Shown: positions 20,119 to 30,084 of the stretch, in pieces
Position numbering within the stretch: position 1 is the first letter of the stretch
Layout: the number at the start of each line of letters is the position of its first letter
Source: Reticulitermes speratus
Lineage: Eukaryota; Arthropoda; Insecta; Blattodea; Rhinotermitidae
Assembly: GCA_021186555.1 (NCBI GenBank)
Contig: JAJKFL010000004.1
Span: 40,344,351 to 40,408,350 of the forward strand
Direction of reading: 5' to 3'
Length of the DNA stretch: 64,000 nucleotides
Translations under genes and position numbers: made by a program
Notes under the pieces: model-generated
What the model saw: only the letters and a program-made list of their open reading frames with translations
The model's database searches: none
Told to the model about the DNA's origin: nothing

Positions 20119-20254
20119 CTTTACCTTTACCTTTACCTTTACCTTTACCTTTACCTGTACCTTTACCTTTACCTTTACCTTTACCTTTACCTGTACCTTT
20201 ACCTTTACCTTTACCTTTACCTTTACCTTTACCTTTACCTTTACCTTTACCTTT
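20119..20254. repeat. (TTTACC)n hexamer, SINE tail expansion
   Basis: About 22 CTTTAC hexamers with two CTGTAC variants, spaced 48 bp apart. Other T1 and T2 copies end in one to three of the same hexamer, so this is a grown 3' tail. Confidence 0.97.
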
Positions 20255-20358
20255 CATTTCCACAGCGAGTCTCCAGGCTCAGAGCAACACAGACACACAA
20301 TTTCTGCATATAACGCAGCCAGCAGCATTCGTTTCTTGTTGCACAGCTCTACAGACGT

Positions 20359-20396
20359 GCCCCCCTCCCCCCCCCCGCACCCCCCCCCCCCCCCGC
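20359..20396. repeat. C-rich homopolymer tracts
   Basis: Runs of C8-C14 broken by GCA. Confidence 0.85.
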
Positions 20397-20512
20397 CAAC
20401 TCTGACGCCGTGTCTTCTTCTGCTGAAGACCTGGACCTGTCCATTACAATGCTATCGTGACCGCAACAAGTTTCACCACTTCTCTCGTCTTGACCAAAAA
20501 CTAACCTATTAC

Positions 20513-20588
20513 AGAACACTGGCTCGGTGCAGAACACTGCTCGGTGCAGAACACTGCTCGGTGCAGAACACTGCTCGGTGCAGCACAG
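20513..20588. repeat. 17-bp tandem repeat, 4 copies
   Basis: CTGCTCGGTGCAGAACA repeated. Confidence 0.95.
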
Positions 20589-20606
20589 ATTTGACTCTTA
20601 TTGTCT

Positions 20607-20608
<2 letters not shown>

Positions 20609-20638
<30 letters not shown>
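20609..20638. repeat. (TA)n microsatellite
   Basis: About 14 TA dinucleotides. Confidence 0.95.
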
Positions 20639-20680
20639 CGAAGGCTGTTCAGCTTACTTTTATCATGGCTTGTGCATAGG

Positions 20681-20955
20681 CTAATGGCTAAGAAGGCCAC
20701 TTCAATACAGTAATTCAATATTAGTGTTACTGTCGTACCTAGGTACCGGCTAATGGCTAAGAAGGCCACTTCAATACAGTAATTCAATATTAGTGTTACT
20801 GTCGTACCTAGGTACCGGCTAATGGCTAAGAAGGCCACTTAAATACAGTAATTCAATATTAGTGTTACTGTCGTACCTAGGTACCGGCTAATGGCTAAGA
20901 AGGCCACTTCAATACAGTAATTCAATATTAGTGTTACTGTCGTACCTAGGTACCG
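20681..20955. repeat. 69-bp tandem repeat, 4 copies
   Basis: CTAATGGCTAAGAAGGCCAC at 20681, 20750, 20819 and 20888, each unit ending in GTACCTAGGTAC, a 12-bp palindrome. Nearly identical copies. Confidence 0.96.
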
Positions 20956-21929
20956 TTCTGTGCTGTACGGCGTTCAACTTTATATGTCTGGGGAGAAGTT
21001 TTTTTTACCTGGTTAACCAATTAAAATTTATAACGTGAGAAGGAATAATAAATTAATTTTCGTTTTTAAGAGGTCTCGCCTTACAGGCAGTTTCCTATAA
21101 GCGAATTAAGCTTGTAAACCGAGGGATTACTTACGCGGAAAACTGTTTGTGTTCGTACATCAAGGGTGCTTCGATATAGATCGATACTACTGAAAATCGC
21201 AACTTCTGAGCATTCAGTCAACGCTTCTAAAATACCCGCCCCGAAGGTTTTAGACGCAGACACGTGCGACGTCACAGTCGTACCAACACAAATTACCTCC
21301 ACCTCTGTCTTTCGCTTTCTAAGGCTGCCTAACAATAAGGCGCTGTCCCTTTATCACGTTTTATCAGCCGTCGCCCCAACAACGGTAAGCAGTTTCGTTG
21401 TTTCGCGGTACCAGTCACTGTAACGTCACTTCCGCTTTTCAAAGGACTTGAATTCATCAACTGTGTCGGTTTTGATGGCTCTGTCATGATTGATGGTTCA
21501 GAATAGTGTATAAGGAGAAAGAATGGCTTATTGAGAGAAACTTAGATCTAGGCGAAGCCTTTATAGCAAAGAACAGAGGCCAGGAAAATTAAACGTCACA
21601 GCGAAGACTTCGTGTTTTTGTTAGGTGCCGTCTTGTTTGATAAATGTCATGGGGCCATGTTGCAGAGTCAAAGAGGGACAGTGCATGCAGCACGCACACT
21701 GGGCGCTGTGCCTAGTTCTTACCATTGCAAATGATAGCCTAAAGTTGAGAACTACTTGTCTTTTGGATTTGTCCATCGTCTTGGATAAAATATAAAAATC
21801 ACGACGTTTCGGCAGATGGCTCTTCTTCCGTCTTCAGACGATGCCTACTCAGATGGGTCCTGTTGATTGAGCTAATCCAGTGATTGAGATTAGCTTGATC
21901 AAAATTCGAATAACTGAAAATATATAAAA
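20956..21929. other. unassigned ~1 kb, with one hairpin motif
   Basis: At 21806-21846 the minus strand reads CTGAAGACGG, then CATCTGCCGAAACGTCG, an imperfect copy of the recurrent motif. ORFs at 21081-21423 run antisense to each other with no motif. Confidence 0.4.
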
Positions 21930-22206
21930 GGTAAAGGTCACCCTACAACGGGCCATGAAGGCCCAGAGGGGAGTAGAGATATAGCTCTACTCTTTCCTTA
22001 ACCTCGGCACTAGATGGGGGTCGGTGCTCAACGCCACGCCCCGGCCGCTTTACCCCCGGGAAAGACCCGGTACCCATTGTATAGGAGGCTGGGTAGGCCC
22101 CAGGGCCGGTATGGACGGGTGCTGAAAATCTCGCCCCTCCGGGATTCGATCCCCGGACCGTCCAGCTCGTAGCGAGTCGCTGTACCGACTGAGCTATCGC
22201 GGCCCA
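21930..22206 (-). mobile_element. T1 SINE, full length
   Basis: Minus strand: GGGCCGCGATAGCTCAGTCG (box A), ACGAGCTGGACGGTCC, GGGGATCGAATCCCGG (box B), GGGCCTACCCAGCCTCCTAT, GGGGGTAAAGCGGCCGGGGC, CTCTACTCCCCTCTGGGC, CTTCATGGCCCGTTGTAGGG and tail TGACCTTTACCTTT. The least decayed T1 head here. Confidence 0.93.
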
Positions 22207-22262
22207 CACTGAAAATATATAAGAAACTGTAAGCTGAGTCGTACTCGTTGAAGAAAGCCGCT

Positions 22263-22432
22263 TAGTTTCTGCAGGGTGAAGCTACAGTTGCATGAAACCA
22301 ACGCCTTTATTCCCGATATGAAAAAAGCAAAATGCACGCAATTAGTTTCAAGCAACTGAAACCGTGAATGCATTTCGCCTTTTTTTATGTCAGGAATCAA
22401 ACAGCCAGTTTGACACTGCAAGAAACTAATTG
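22263..22432. repeat. foldback repeat (~75-bp imperfect arms)
   Basis: GTTTCTGCAGGGTGAAGCT, then ATTCCCGATATGAAAAAAGC, are mirrored by GCCTTTTTTTATGTCAGGAA, then TTTGACACTGCAAGAAAC. Arms flank about 25 bp of TTTCAAGCAACTGAAAC, itself a small hairpin. Confidence 0.7.
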
Positions 22433-22694
22433 CTTGAAATCAGTTTCTTCGGTGCTCGCGTCTCCCTCTGGTTTCTGAAACACTGTGACATGTATTTCGG
22501 TAGACAGCTACAGATGTGTAGGGGGAAACAGCGTCCTTCGTCGTCAGGACGGAAGACGCCGTCGCTAGGCACCAGAGTTAATACCGTGCGGACACAGTTC
22601 TCATTACGGCACTTCGAAGACCTAATGTCAAGTTCCCTCGAAACGTCGATAACCACTCAACAACACAGCTTCAGAGTCCTGAAAGCTGAATCCT
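22433..22694. other. unassigned sequence
   Basis: Frames of 76 and 124 codons on opposite strands; the longer one runs into a T1 SINE and is not a gene. Confidence 0.35.
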
Positions 22695-22905
22695 CAGACC
22701 ATTCTTGTCACCGAAACGTCCGGACCAGCTCTGCAGCCCACCTAGCCTCCTCTTCAATGTATACCATGGTTCTTTCCCTCGGGGTAAAGCAGCCGGGACG
22801 TTGAGCTAACCTCTCACTTCCATCTCGTGCCTAGGTTAAGAATGAGCGGAGCTATACCTCTACTCCACCTATATATGCCTTCATGGTGTTCACTAGGATA
22901 TCTTT
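22695..22905 (+). mobile_element. T1 SINE, 5'-truncated
   Basis: Begins near ACGTCCGGACCAGCTCTG, lacking the tRNA head; GGGGTAAAGCAGCCGGGACG, AGGTTAAGAATGAGCGGAGC and CCTTCATGG follow. Confidence 0.88.
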
Positions 22906-22934
22906 AAATGGTATATCGTATAAGTTACCAGGTC

Positions 22935-23010
22935 CGAGGCGTCTTCTAAAGAAGGACTCTGCTCCATGGAGTTAGTTAGTTAGTTAGTTAGTCAGTCAGT
23001 CAGTTAGTTA
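22935..23010 (+). mobile_element. LINE 3' tail with (GTTA)n
   Basis: TCTAAAGAAGGACTCTGCTC, CATGGAGTTAG then (TTAG)n, the extreme 3' end of the LINE at 26583-26975. Body absent, so an extremely 5'-truncated copy. Confidence 0.75.
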
Positions 23011-23804
23011 TAAGTTACCATATGTTACAGGTAACTACACATATTTTGTGCCTTGTAATTCACACAGGACACACAAAGGACACAGTATGCTGCAGAATAC
23101 CTCAACAAAGGACACGCTGAAAAGTACTTATGAGGCGTGACTGAGCAAAATAATGGGAAGCTCAGTAAAGCCGGCCCTCCCGATAGGAAGGACACCGACC
23201 GGCCCCAAGCCGAACGTACCCGTGTGACGTAGAAACGAGTCTTGCCAGTGTCTGGTGCCCCGCGCCCTTCACGACACTTCTTTACGCATCTAGACATAAA
23301 AAAATTTGCAACCACCTTTCTTTATCCTAACCTCCCCCCTATGAGGGCATTTTTACCTCAAAAACTCCCAACCCTATTCACTGCGTAGCTCATTTCCTCT
23401 TTCACCGAAAATAAATCGTATAAATCCACTTTTTTGCTTCGTGAACTACAAACTCGCTCTGTTCTTTCTATAGCATAATTTGAAACAAGCGAAGCTTTCA
23501 GTTGCGGCCAGGTGATGGCGCGCGCTTCGCATAAGAACAACAACGATTCAATCATTTGAGGTTATGTAGTGCCTAAGTATTAAATTTATTTGCACATTAG
23601 TGTCAGCATTAGTGTCTACATTAGTGTTCACAATTGTGAACTTCCGGAATTCGACGAACACTAACCACAGCTAATAAAGACATCTTGTTAAACTGTACAA
23701 GACAACGGCGGTACCACCGCTCGTATATTGGTGTGAGAATTGGACTTTAGTAAAACAGCGTGAAAGGGTAGACGAGACAGCGGGGATGAAACGTCTGAGG
23801 TCAG
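23011..23804. other. unassigned ~0.8 kb
   Basis: No repeat homology within the window; minus ORFs of 65-96 codons show no motif. Confidence 0.35.
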
Positions 23805-23945
23805 TTGTGGGGTGTACGTTGTGTGGCGGTAAGGCGAGTGGAGAAATGTCGGGCTGAGTTTGTACAGTTTACATGGAGGTACTGTGGATTGTAGTTGCAT
23901 GTGGACACTGCATTTGTTGACAGTCAGCGATACACGCATTTAGTC
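23805..23945 (+). repeat. left copy of a diverged direct repeat flanking array B
   Basis: GGTGTACGTTGTGTGGCGGT, then TACTGTGGATTGTAGTTGCA and GTGGACACTGCATTTGTTGA correspond in order to 25398-25525 (GATGTACGGTATGTGGCC, TACTTTGGATTGTTGATGAA, GTGGACATTGCAAGCATTAA). Confidence 0.6.
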
Positions 23946-23963
23946 TGTCAGTGAAGGAATGTA

Positions 23964-25400
23964 TTAACCCTTTAAGGACAAATATTAACTTCAATTATAT
24001 TTAAAGACTCAGTCCGTACCGCGCAGTAAACACACTCCGTCTCAGTTAAACAAACCAGTCAGTTAATGTTGTACAGTGAAATAATCGCTGTTTGTTCTGA
24101 GATCCACACAAAACACATAAATACAGTCCGTACCGCGCAGTAAACACACTCCGTCTCAGTTATACAAACCAGTCAGTTAATGTTGTACAGTGAAATAATC
24201 GCTGTTTGTTCTGAGATCCACACAAAACACATAAATACAGTCCGTACCGCGCAGTAAACACACTCCGTCTCAGTTATACAAACCAGTCAGTTAATGTTGT
24301 ACAGTGAAATAATCGCTGTTTGTTCTGAGATCCACACAAAACACATAAATACAGTCCGTACCGCGCAGTAAACACACTCCGTCTCAGTTACACAAACCAG
24401 TCAGTTAATGTTGTACAGTGAAATAATCGCTGTTTGTTCTGAGATCCACACAAAACACATAAATACAGTCCGTACCGCGCAGTAAACACACTACGTCTCA
24501 GTTACACAAACCAGTCAGTTAATGTTGTACAGTGAAATAATCGCTGTTTGTTCTGAGATCCACACAAAACACATAAATACAGTCCGTACCGCGCAGTAAA
24601 CACACTCCGTCTCAGTTACACAAACCAGTCAGTTAATGTTGTACAGTGAAATAATCGCTGTTTGTTCTGAGATCCACACAAAACACATAAATACAGTCCG
24701 TACCGCGCAGTAAACACACTACGTCTCAGTTACACAAACCAGTCAGTTAATGTTGTACAGTGAAATAATCGCTGTTTGTTCTGAGATCCACACAAAACAC
24801 ATAAATACAGTCCGTACCGCGCAGTAAACACACTCCGTCTCAGTTACACAAACCAGTCAGTTAATGTTGTACAGTGAAATAATCGCTGTTTGTTCTGAGA
24901 TCCACACAAAACACATAAATACAGTCCGTACCGCGCAGTAAACACACTCCGTCTCAGTTATACAAACCAGTCAGTTAATGCTGTACAGTGAAATAATCGC
25001 TGTTTGTTCTCAGATCCACACAAAACACATAAATACAGTCCGTACCGCGCAGTAAACACACTACGTCTCAGTTACACAAACCAGTCAGTTAATGTTGTAC
25101 AGTGAAATAATCGCTGTTTGTTCTGAGATCCACACAAAACACATAAATACAGTCCGTACCTCGCAGTAAACACACTCCGTCTCAGTTATACAAACCAGTC
25201 AGTTAATGTTGTACAGTGAAATAATCGCTGTTTGTTCTCAGATCCACACAAAACACATAAATACAGTCCGTACCGCGCAGTAAACACACTCCGTCTCAGT
25301 TATACAAACCAGTCAGTTAATGTTGTACAGTGAAATAATCGCTGTTTGTTCTGAGATCCACACAGAACACATATATACATTGTGTGGACAATTTTGGGAT
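23964..25400 (+). mobile_element. piggyBac-like non-autonomous element B carrying a 114-bp array
   Basis: Left end TTAACCCTTTAAGGAC (TTAA at 23964-23967), then TTTAAAGACTCAGTCCG and ~12 units. The right arm stops after CATTGTGTGGACA and is replaced by other sequence, so the right TIR is missing. Confidence 0.68.
24016..25375. repeat. 114-bp tandem array B, ~12 units
   Basis: Many units here have GTTACACAAACC rather than GTTATACAAACC, and several CACTACGTCTC; these variants alternate (CTACG every second unit from about 24490), hinting at a dimeric higher-order unit. Confidence 0.97.
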
Positions 25401-25525
25401 GTACGGTATGTGGCCATAAAACAAATGAAGGCGTGAGGTAAGACATAATTATGTAAATTTAATGACATTACTTTGGATTGTTGATGAAAGTGGACATTGC
25501 AAGCATTAAGATCAACGATACATCC
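25398..25525 (+). repeat. right copy of the direct repeat flanking array B
   Basis: Partner of 23805-23945; may indicate that array B inserted into, or was captured by, a tandem pair of another repeat. Confidence 0.55.
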
Positions 25526-25529
25526 ATTG

Positions 25530-25680
25530 CCAAGTTAGTGTATGAATACATTCCGACTGGCAGAAGAAACGTGGATCGACCAAGAAGATGAAGACCAACA
25601 CCTACGAAGGCGGAACAAGCCTAGACTGGCTTATACCCTGTTGGTGATGAAGAAGAAAATGTCACTGGTGTTTCAGAAGA
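25530..25680 (+). mobile_element. LINE reverse transcriptase C-terminal fragment, second family
   Basis: Reads EYIPTGRRNVDRPRR before a stop, then (shifted) a basic segment and LAYTLLVM. The GRR-x-V-x-RPRRR block is typical of the end of non-LTR ORF2 proteins. GATGAAGAAGAAAATG may be the decayed tail. Confidence 0.65.
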
Positions 25681-26000
25681 AAGACAGTGTCTCAAACACG
25701 ACGCCAACCTCGCCTTCAAGCGCAATAAGCTCTTTCCATAAACGAGGCCCTGACAACCGAGTCGCTGTCATATGGCCACTGTAACAGCAGTGGAGGAAAT
25801 TGTATTGGATAAGCTCTGTGCGGATAAGCGAAGTAGCGAACTACTGACATCGAGTGGCCGGTAAACCGTCGTGGTGAGGAACAATACGAAACGATGTCTT
25901 ACCAAGAACAATTGGACTATTTTTTTTTATTATTTTGGTTTTATCCGACAAATGTACAATTTTATTTTCTATTATTCAATACATATATTTAATTGAAGAT
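25681..26000. other. unassigned sequence
   Basis: Includes a T9 run and AT-rich sequence, no gene. Confidence 0.35.
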
Positions 26001-26002
26001 GG

Positions 26003-26045
26003 TCCAACATGTTTCGAACCTTATATGAGGTTCATCTTCAGGGAC
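26003..26045 (-). repeat. hairpin motif CTGAAGATGAACCT...AGGTTCGAAACATG
   Basis: Minus strand CTGAAGATGAACCT, loop CATATA, AGGTTCGAAACATGTTGG: a perfect 6-bp stem (GAACCT/AGGTTC), the clearest example in the window. Confidence 0.75.
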
Positions 26046-26139
26046 ATTTGTTTTAAATTACAGCAGCCCTTCTTCAGAGGCATATGTTAGGTTATACACA
26101 TAATAAAAACAATTGGACTGTCATAGCGTGAAATATCTT

Positions 26140-26582
26140 GAGAGATGGAGAAGATGCGGCGAAATTAAATGTTAAGATTGTAGTACGGAGTGTAGGGGAA
26201 ATGAGAGCATAACTGAGCGGGTGGGTGAAATGGGGGATGAAAACTAAGCTATTGATTTTGTGTTTGAAAAGGAAAGGAAAAGAGAAGGAAATAAAAGAAA
26301 AGAAATGAAGAATACGAGCTGAAAAGGTTTCATATCTGGAAAGAAAGAAAGTGAAAGTTTGAAGACGTCTGATTATAATTTATTGACAACTGACAAATGA
26401 ATGCACAGAAGTAGGTCATTACAATTCTGCTCCTGTTACAAACGAAACACACAAATTACACGTTCTCCAACTTAACGCCCTTTATCGTATTTGTCACTCA
26501 TTCTGTTCCACCATCAGCGACCTCACACGATACTTACATGAATTACCCGCCAATAATATTATCCACGTATCATACCAAATTT
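26140..26582. other. purine-rich block and unassigned sequence
   Basis: 26266-26350 is rich in GGAAAGG and AAGAAA. At 26381-26618 one plus frame has no stop for about 75 codons but has no start and no recognised motif. Confidence 0.35.
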
Positions 26583-26975
26583 ATTTAAAAGACGTAATTA
26601 ACCAAATATTATTCGGGTGATCAAATCAAGAAGAATGAGGTGGGCTGGGCATGCAGCAAGTATGGGTGAGGGGAGAGGTGCATACAGGGTTTTGGTGGGG
26701 AGACCTGAGGGAAGGAGACCACTTGGAAGACCCAGGCGTAGATGGGAGGATAATATTAAAATGGATCTTCATGAAGTGGGATGGTGGGCATGGAGTGGAT
26801 TGATATGGCTCAGGATAGAGACAGGTGGCGGGATGTTGTGAGTGCGGTAATGAACCTTTGGGTTCCATAAAACGCGGGGAATTTCTTGACTAGCTGACGA
26901 TCTGTTAGCTTCTCAAGAAGGACTGTGCTGTATGGAGTTAGTTAGTTAGTTAGATAGTTAGTTAGTTGGTTAATT
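26583..26975 (+). mobile_element. LINE reverse transcriptase C-terminal fragment with 3' UTR and (TTAG)n tail
   Basis: Reads [54 protein letters not shown], almost intact for about 80 codons: the conserved tail downstream of the reverse-transcriptase domain in many insect non-LTR ORF2 proteins. A zinc-knuckle is not visible. 3' UTR: TTCTTGACTAGCTGACGATC, TTCTCAAGAAGGACTGTG, then (TTAG)n. The 74-codon ORF annotated by ATG is the remnant; no catalytic domain survives. Confidence 0.92.
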
Positions 26976-27318
26976 AAAGTAGCCAAATTTCGGTCAGCAT
27001 TATGTTCGCTTAGGTCTACTGCAGCTGGCGTCGCGGCGGCCTGGCGTACTGAGCCTACTGAGGCATCTGGCTCTGTCCCTCTGATTGTACTGGCAACAGA
27101 CATGACGAGAAGTCGATTGCAGCAGACAAGACTTAGAAGGAAGCGAAATTAAAGGTCATGTCAAAAGCCGATACGAGGTTAGTACAGCGGTACCTGCCGG
27201 GATACGACTGCGTGCGAAGTTACAGCTGCTGACAGTTCACATGTTAACAGCTGCTGACAGTTCACATGTTAACAGAAATAGTCTGCAGTTTTAATGTACG
27301 AAAGGTCAGTGTTTAGAA
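26976..27318. other. unassigned sequence
   Basis: ACAGCTGCTGACAGTTCACA is duplicated in tandem at 27224-27275 (26-bp unit, two copies); nothing else seen. Confidence 0.4.
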
Positions 27319-27485
27319 CAGTGGTATTCAACCGGGGGTACGCAAAGACATCTTAGGGGTACGTAAAATTAAAAAAAAATAAATATATTATTTCACGATA
27401 AACACTGAATAATCAGGGCCAGATTTACGGTTAGCCACAAGAGACCGGACGTAAGGACATGCGATTTGGGAGCGACATTTTGTGT

Positions 27486-27516
<31 letters not shown>

Positions 27517-27841
27517 CTTTATGCGATTCTTATCTGGGCGGCTAGTTTCATTTTATTCCACACAGTGCATATAATTTTGCTTTGCTAAAATACATTTGTT
27601 CCTTTATTAATTTTTATACGATAGACAATAATATATTTGTTATTTAATAGCTTGACTCTCCTTTTTCTCATTTAAAACTTATTATTTAATACATTATTTT
27701 GGATGTAATTTATTTAACTTATTTTAGATGTAGATTATAGACTGTGTATAACTTGAATTGTGCACCAACAACTTTGGGGGTACAAAGTTGAAGATAAATT
27801 ATATCTGGGGGTACGCGAATAAAAATGGTTGAATACCGCTG
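27319..27841 (+). mobile_element. non-autonomous hAT-like element, copy 3
   Basis: Termini CAGTGGTATTCAACC and GGTTGAATACCGCTG. Flanks GTTTAGAA / AGCTAGAA share TAGAA (five of eight). Internal (TG)n(TC)n at 27480-27517. Very similar to copy 2 throughout, including TGGATGTAATTTATTTAACT. Confidence 0.9.
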
Positions 27842-27899
27842 AGCTAGAATATTTCATTGCTGTAACAGTAAGGACGACACTACAATAATAAAATCAACA

Positions 27900-28115
27900 C
27901 GGACATCAGCACGCGTATTGGAGAAGAGAAACACCAACTTTATCGAAAGTCCTGCAGAGAAGAGACCATTTCGAAGACCTAGAAAGAGAAGGGAAAGATA
28001 ATATTAAAACGAGTCTTAAAGAAACATGTTTTGAGGCTGGAACTGGATTAATATGACTCAAAATTTAGATCATTTGCGGATGACGGACCCTTGTGAACTT
28101 CCGCGATCCACAAAA
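27900..28115 (+). mobile_element. diverged LINE C-terminal fragment
   Basis: KRPFRRPRKRR, DNIKTSLKE and a GTGLI-stop-LKI block parallel [18 protein letters not shown] and WSGLIWLRI of the 26583 copy, at much lower identity. 3' end GGACCCTTGTGAACTTCCGC. Confidence 0.7.
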
Positions 28116-28129
28116 TGGAACTTCTAAAT

Positions 28130-28610
28130 TACCTAGGATAGCTCAGTCGGTATAGTGACTGGACAGCAGGCTGGACAACTGAGGAGCAGCGGCACGATTG
28201 TCAGCATGGGAAAAAGATTTTTGTCTTCTGCAAAAGACCGGCAGTGGGGCCCACACAGCCTCATATTCAGTGGGGCCCACACAGCCTCATATTCAGTGGG
28301 GCCCACGCAGCCTCCTATTAAGTGGGGCCCACACAGCCTCATATTCACTGGGGCCCACACAGCCTCATATTTAGTGGGGCCCACACAGCCTCATATTCAG
28401 TGGGGCCCACACAGCCTCATAATCAGTGGGGCCCACACAGCCTCCTATTCAGTGGGTGCCCGGGGGCTTTTTTCTCGGACGTTAGTCTGCGGGAACGCCA
28501 AGCTGGCCACTCGTCTCCAGCTAGTGTCGAGGTTAAGAATAAGTGAAGCTATATCTCTACTCCTCCATACGCCTTCATGGCGTGTTTAGGGGCAAGGTAT
28601 ATTTTGTTGG
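28130..28610 (+). mobile_element. T1 SINE with an internal 26-bp expansion
   Basis: Head AGGATAGCTCAGTCGGTATA (box A); box B region is decayed. The middle segment CAGTGGGGCCCACACAGCCT is amplified (see array). Normal T1 sequence resumes at CAGTGGGTGCCCGGGGGC, then TCTCCAGCTAGTGTCGAGG, AAGAATAAGTGAAGC and CCTTCATGGCGTGTT. Confidence 0.92.
28242..28449. repeat. 26-bp array, 8 copies, inside T1 SINE
   Basis: CAGTGGGGCCCACACAGCCT plus CATATT starts at 28242, 28268, 28294, 28320, 28346, 28372, 28398 and 28424. In an ordinary T1 copy this segment occurs once, bounded by similar GTGGG(G) motifs that could have served as slippage points. Confidence 0.97.
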
Positions 28611-28652
28611 CTTTTCAAGAACTCTGCTCCGTGAAGGTAGATATTAGCGTAT

Positions 28653-28681
28653 GGTGGCAAGTGGCAAGTGGCAAGTGGCAA
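28653..28681. repeat. GTGGCAA x4
   Basis: Four 7-bp units. Confidence 0.95.
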
Positions 28682-28962
28682 GAACTTGTCCCTGAATAAA
28701 GAAGCTTATTTAGTTCCTCTAAATCTGCTCGTAATGCGAAAAATCGTGAAAGGAAAGCTAACTCCTATTATTTCGATGTTACAAATTTTAATTGGTACCA
28801 GACGTAAAAAATTTCTCCCCAAACATAAGAAGTTCACCTTAATACAACAGAATACGCTAAACAAGTAACAATACTGTTCAGTTACTATATCTAAATAACA
28901 TTCTTAGCCATTAACTTATGCATAGACTATAGTTGCATAATCACAATTATATAACAAGTACA
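28682..28962. other. unassigned sequence
   Basis: 66-codon ORF without motif; AT-rich. Confidence 0.35.
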
Positions 28963-29745
28963 CAAAACTTCCTTGCAATCCGTGTTATGGCACACAAAAC
29001 TTCCTTGCAATCCGTGTTATGGCACACAAAACTTCCTTGCAATCCGTGTTATGGCACGCAAAACTTCCTTTCTATCCGTGTTATGGCACACAAAACTTCA
29101 TTGCAATCCGTGTTATGGCACGCAAAACTTCCTTTCTATCCGTGTTATGGCACACAAAACTTCCTTTCAATCCGTGTTATGGCACACAAAACTTCCTTTC
29201 AATCCGTGTTATGGCACACAAAACTTCCTTTCAATCCGTGTTATGGCACACAAAACTTCCTTTCAATCCGTGTTATGGCACACAAAACTTCCTTTCAATC
29301 CGTGTTATGGCACACAAAACTTCCTTTCAATCCGTGTTATGTCACACAAAACTTCCTTTCAATCCGTGTTATGGCACGCAAAACTTCCTTTCTATCCGTG
29401 TTATGGCACACAAAACTTCATTGCAATCCGTGTTATGGCACGCAAAACTTCCTTTCTATCCGTGTTATGGCACACAAAACTTCCTTTCAATCCGTGTTAT
29501 GGCACACGAAACTTCCTTTCAATCCGTGTTATGGCACACAAAACTTCCTTTCAATCCGTGTTATGGCACACAAAACTTCCTTTCAATCCGTGTTATGGCA
29601 CACAAAACTTCCTTTCAATCCGTGTTATGGCACACAAAACTTCCTTTCAATCCGTGTTATGGCACACAAAACTTCCTTTCAATCCGTGTTATGGCACACA
29701 AAACTTCCTTTCAATCCGTGTTATGGCACACAAAACTTCTTTGAA
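28963..29745. repeat. 32-bp array, ~24 copies
   Basis: Unit CACAAAACTTCCTTTCAATC plus CGTGTTATGGCA. A two-unit variant block (ACTTCATTGCAATCC followed by GGCACGCAAAACTTCC, TTTCTATCC) occurs at 29055-29145 and again at 29370-29465, about 320 bp (ten units) apart. Because 32 is not a multiple of 3, one 96-bp super-period reads open in all three plus frames. Confidence 0.97.
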
Positions 29746-30084
29746 GCTTTAATCGATGCAAAATGATTAACACCGAAAAGACGAATTTCTCAACAAAGCT
29801 ACGAAAGCAATAAGATACACCGCGATGCTGCTGCTTCTGCGCAGACAGCTTAGCAATGCCGAAGTTCTGCGCATTCCAGAAGATTTGGGAAGCAATCACA
29901 GCCGAGTTGAGGCGCCGGCAACAAAGATCGGTTTGTTAAAGGAAGGAGCTCGTATAACGATGAATTGACTCGTAAGTTGAAAACCAGACATTAATTTATG
30001 TATGTCGTATAAGGGAAAACTCGTAAGCTGGTTGATCGTGTAGCGAGGTATTACTGTACACGTGTACTGGCGTGTCGGTATACT
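29746..30084. other. unassigned sequence
   Basis: Nothing recognised. Confidence 0.35.

Noticed and set aside
22140..22204. Possible tRNA genes (box A/box B matches at 22140-22204, 48735-48810, 14524-14600, 19440-19510 and others)
   Set aside because: Heads are followed by conserved SINE bodies and tails, and do not close an acceptor stem; treated as tRNA-derived SINEs.
26930..26975. Telomeric repeat (TTAGG)n
   Set aside because: The repeat is TTAG, four bases, and follows the LINE 3' UTR in several copies.
28933..29766. Three overlapping plus-strand frames of 241-277 codons
   Set aside because: They are the three phases of the 32-bp repeat (96-bp super-period).
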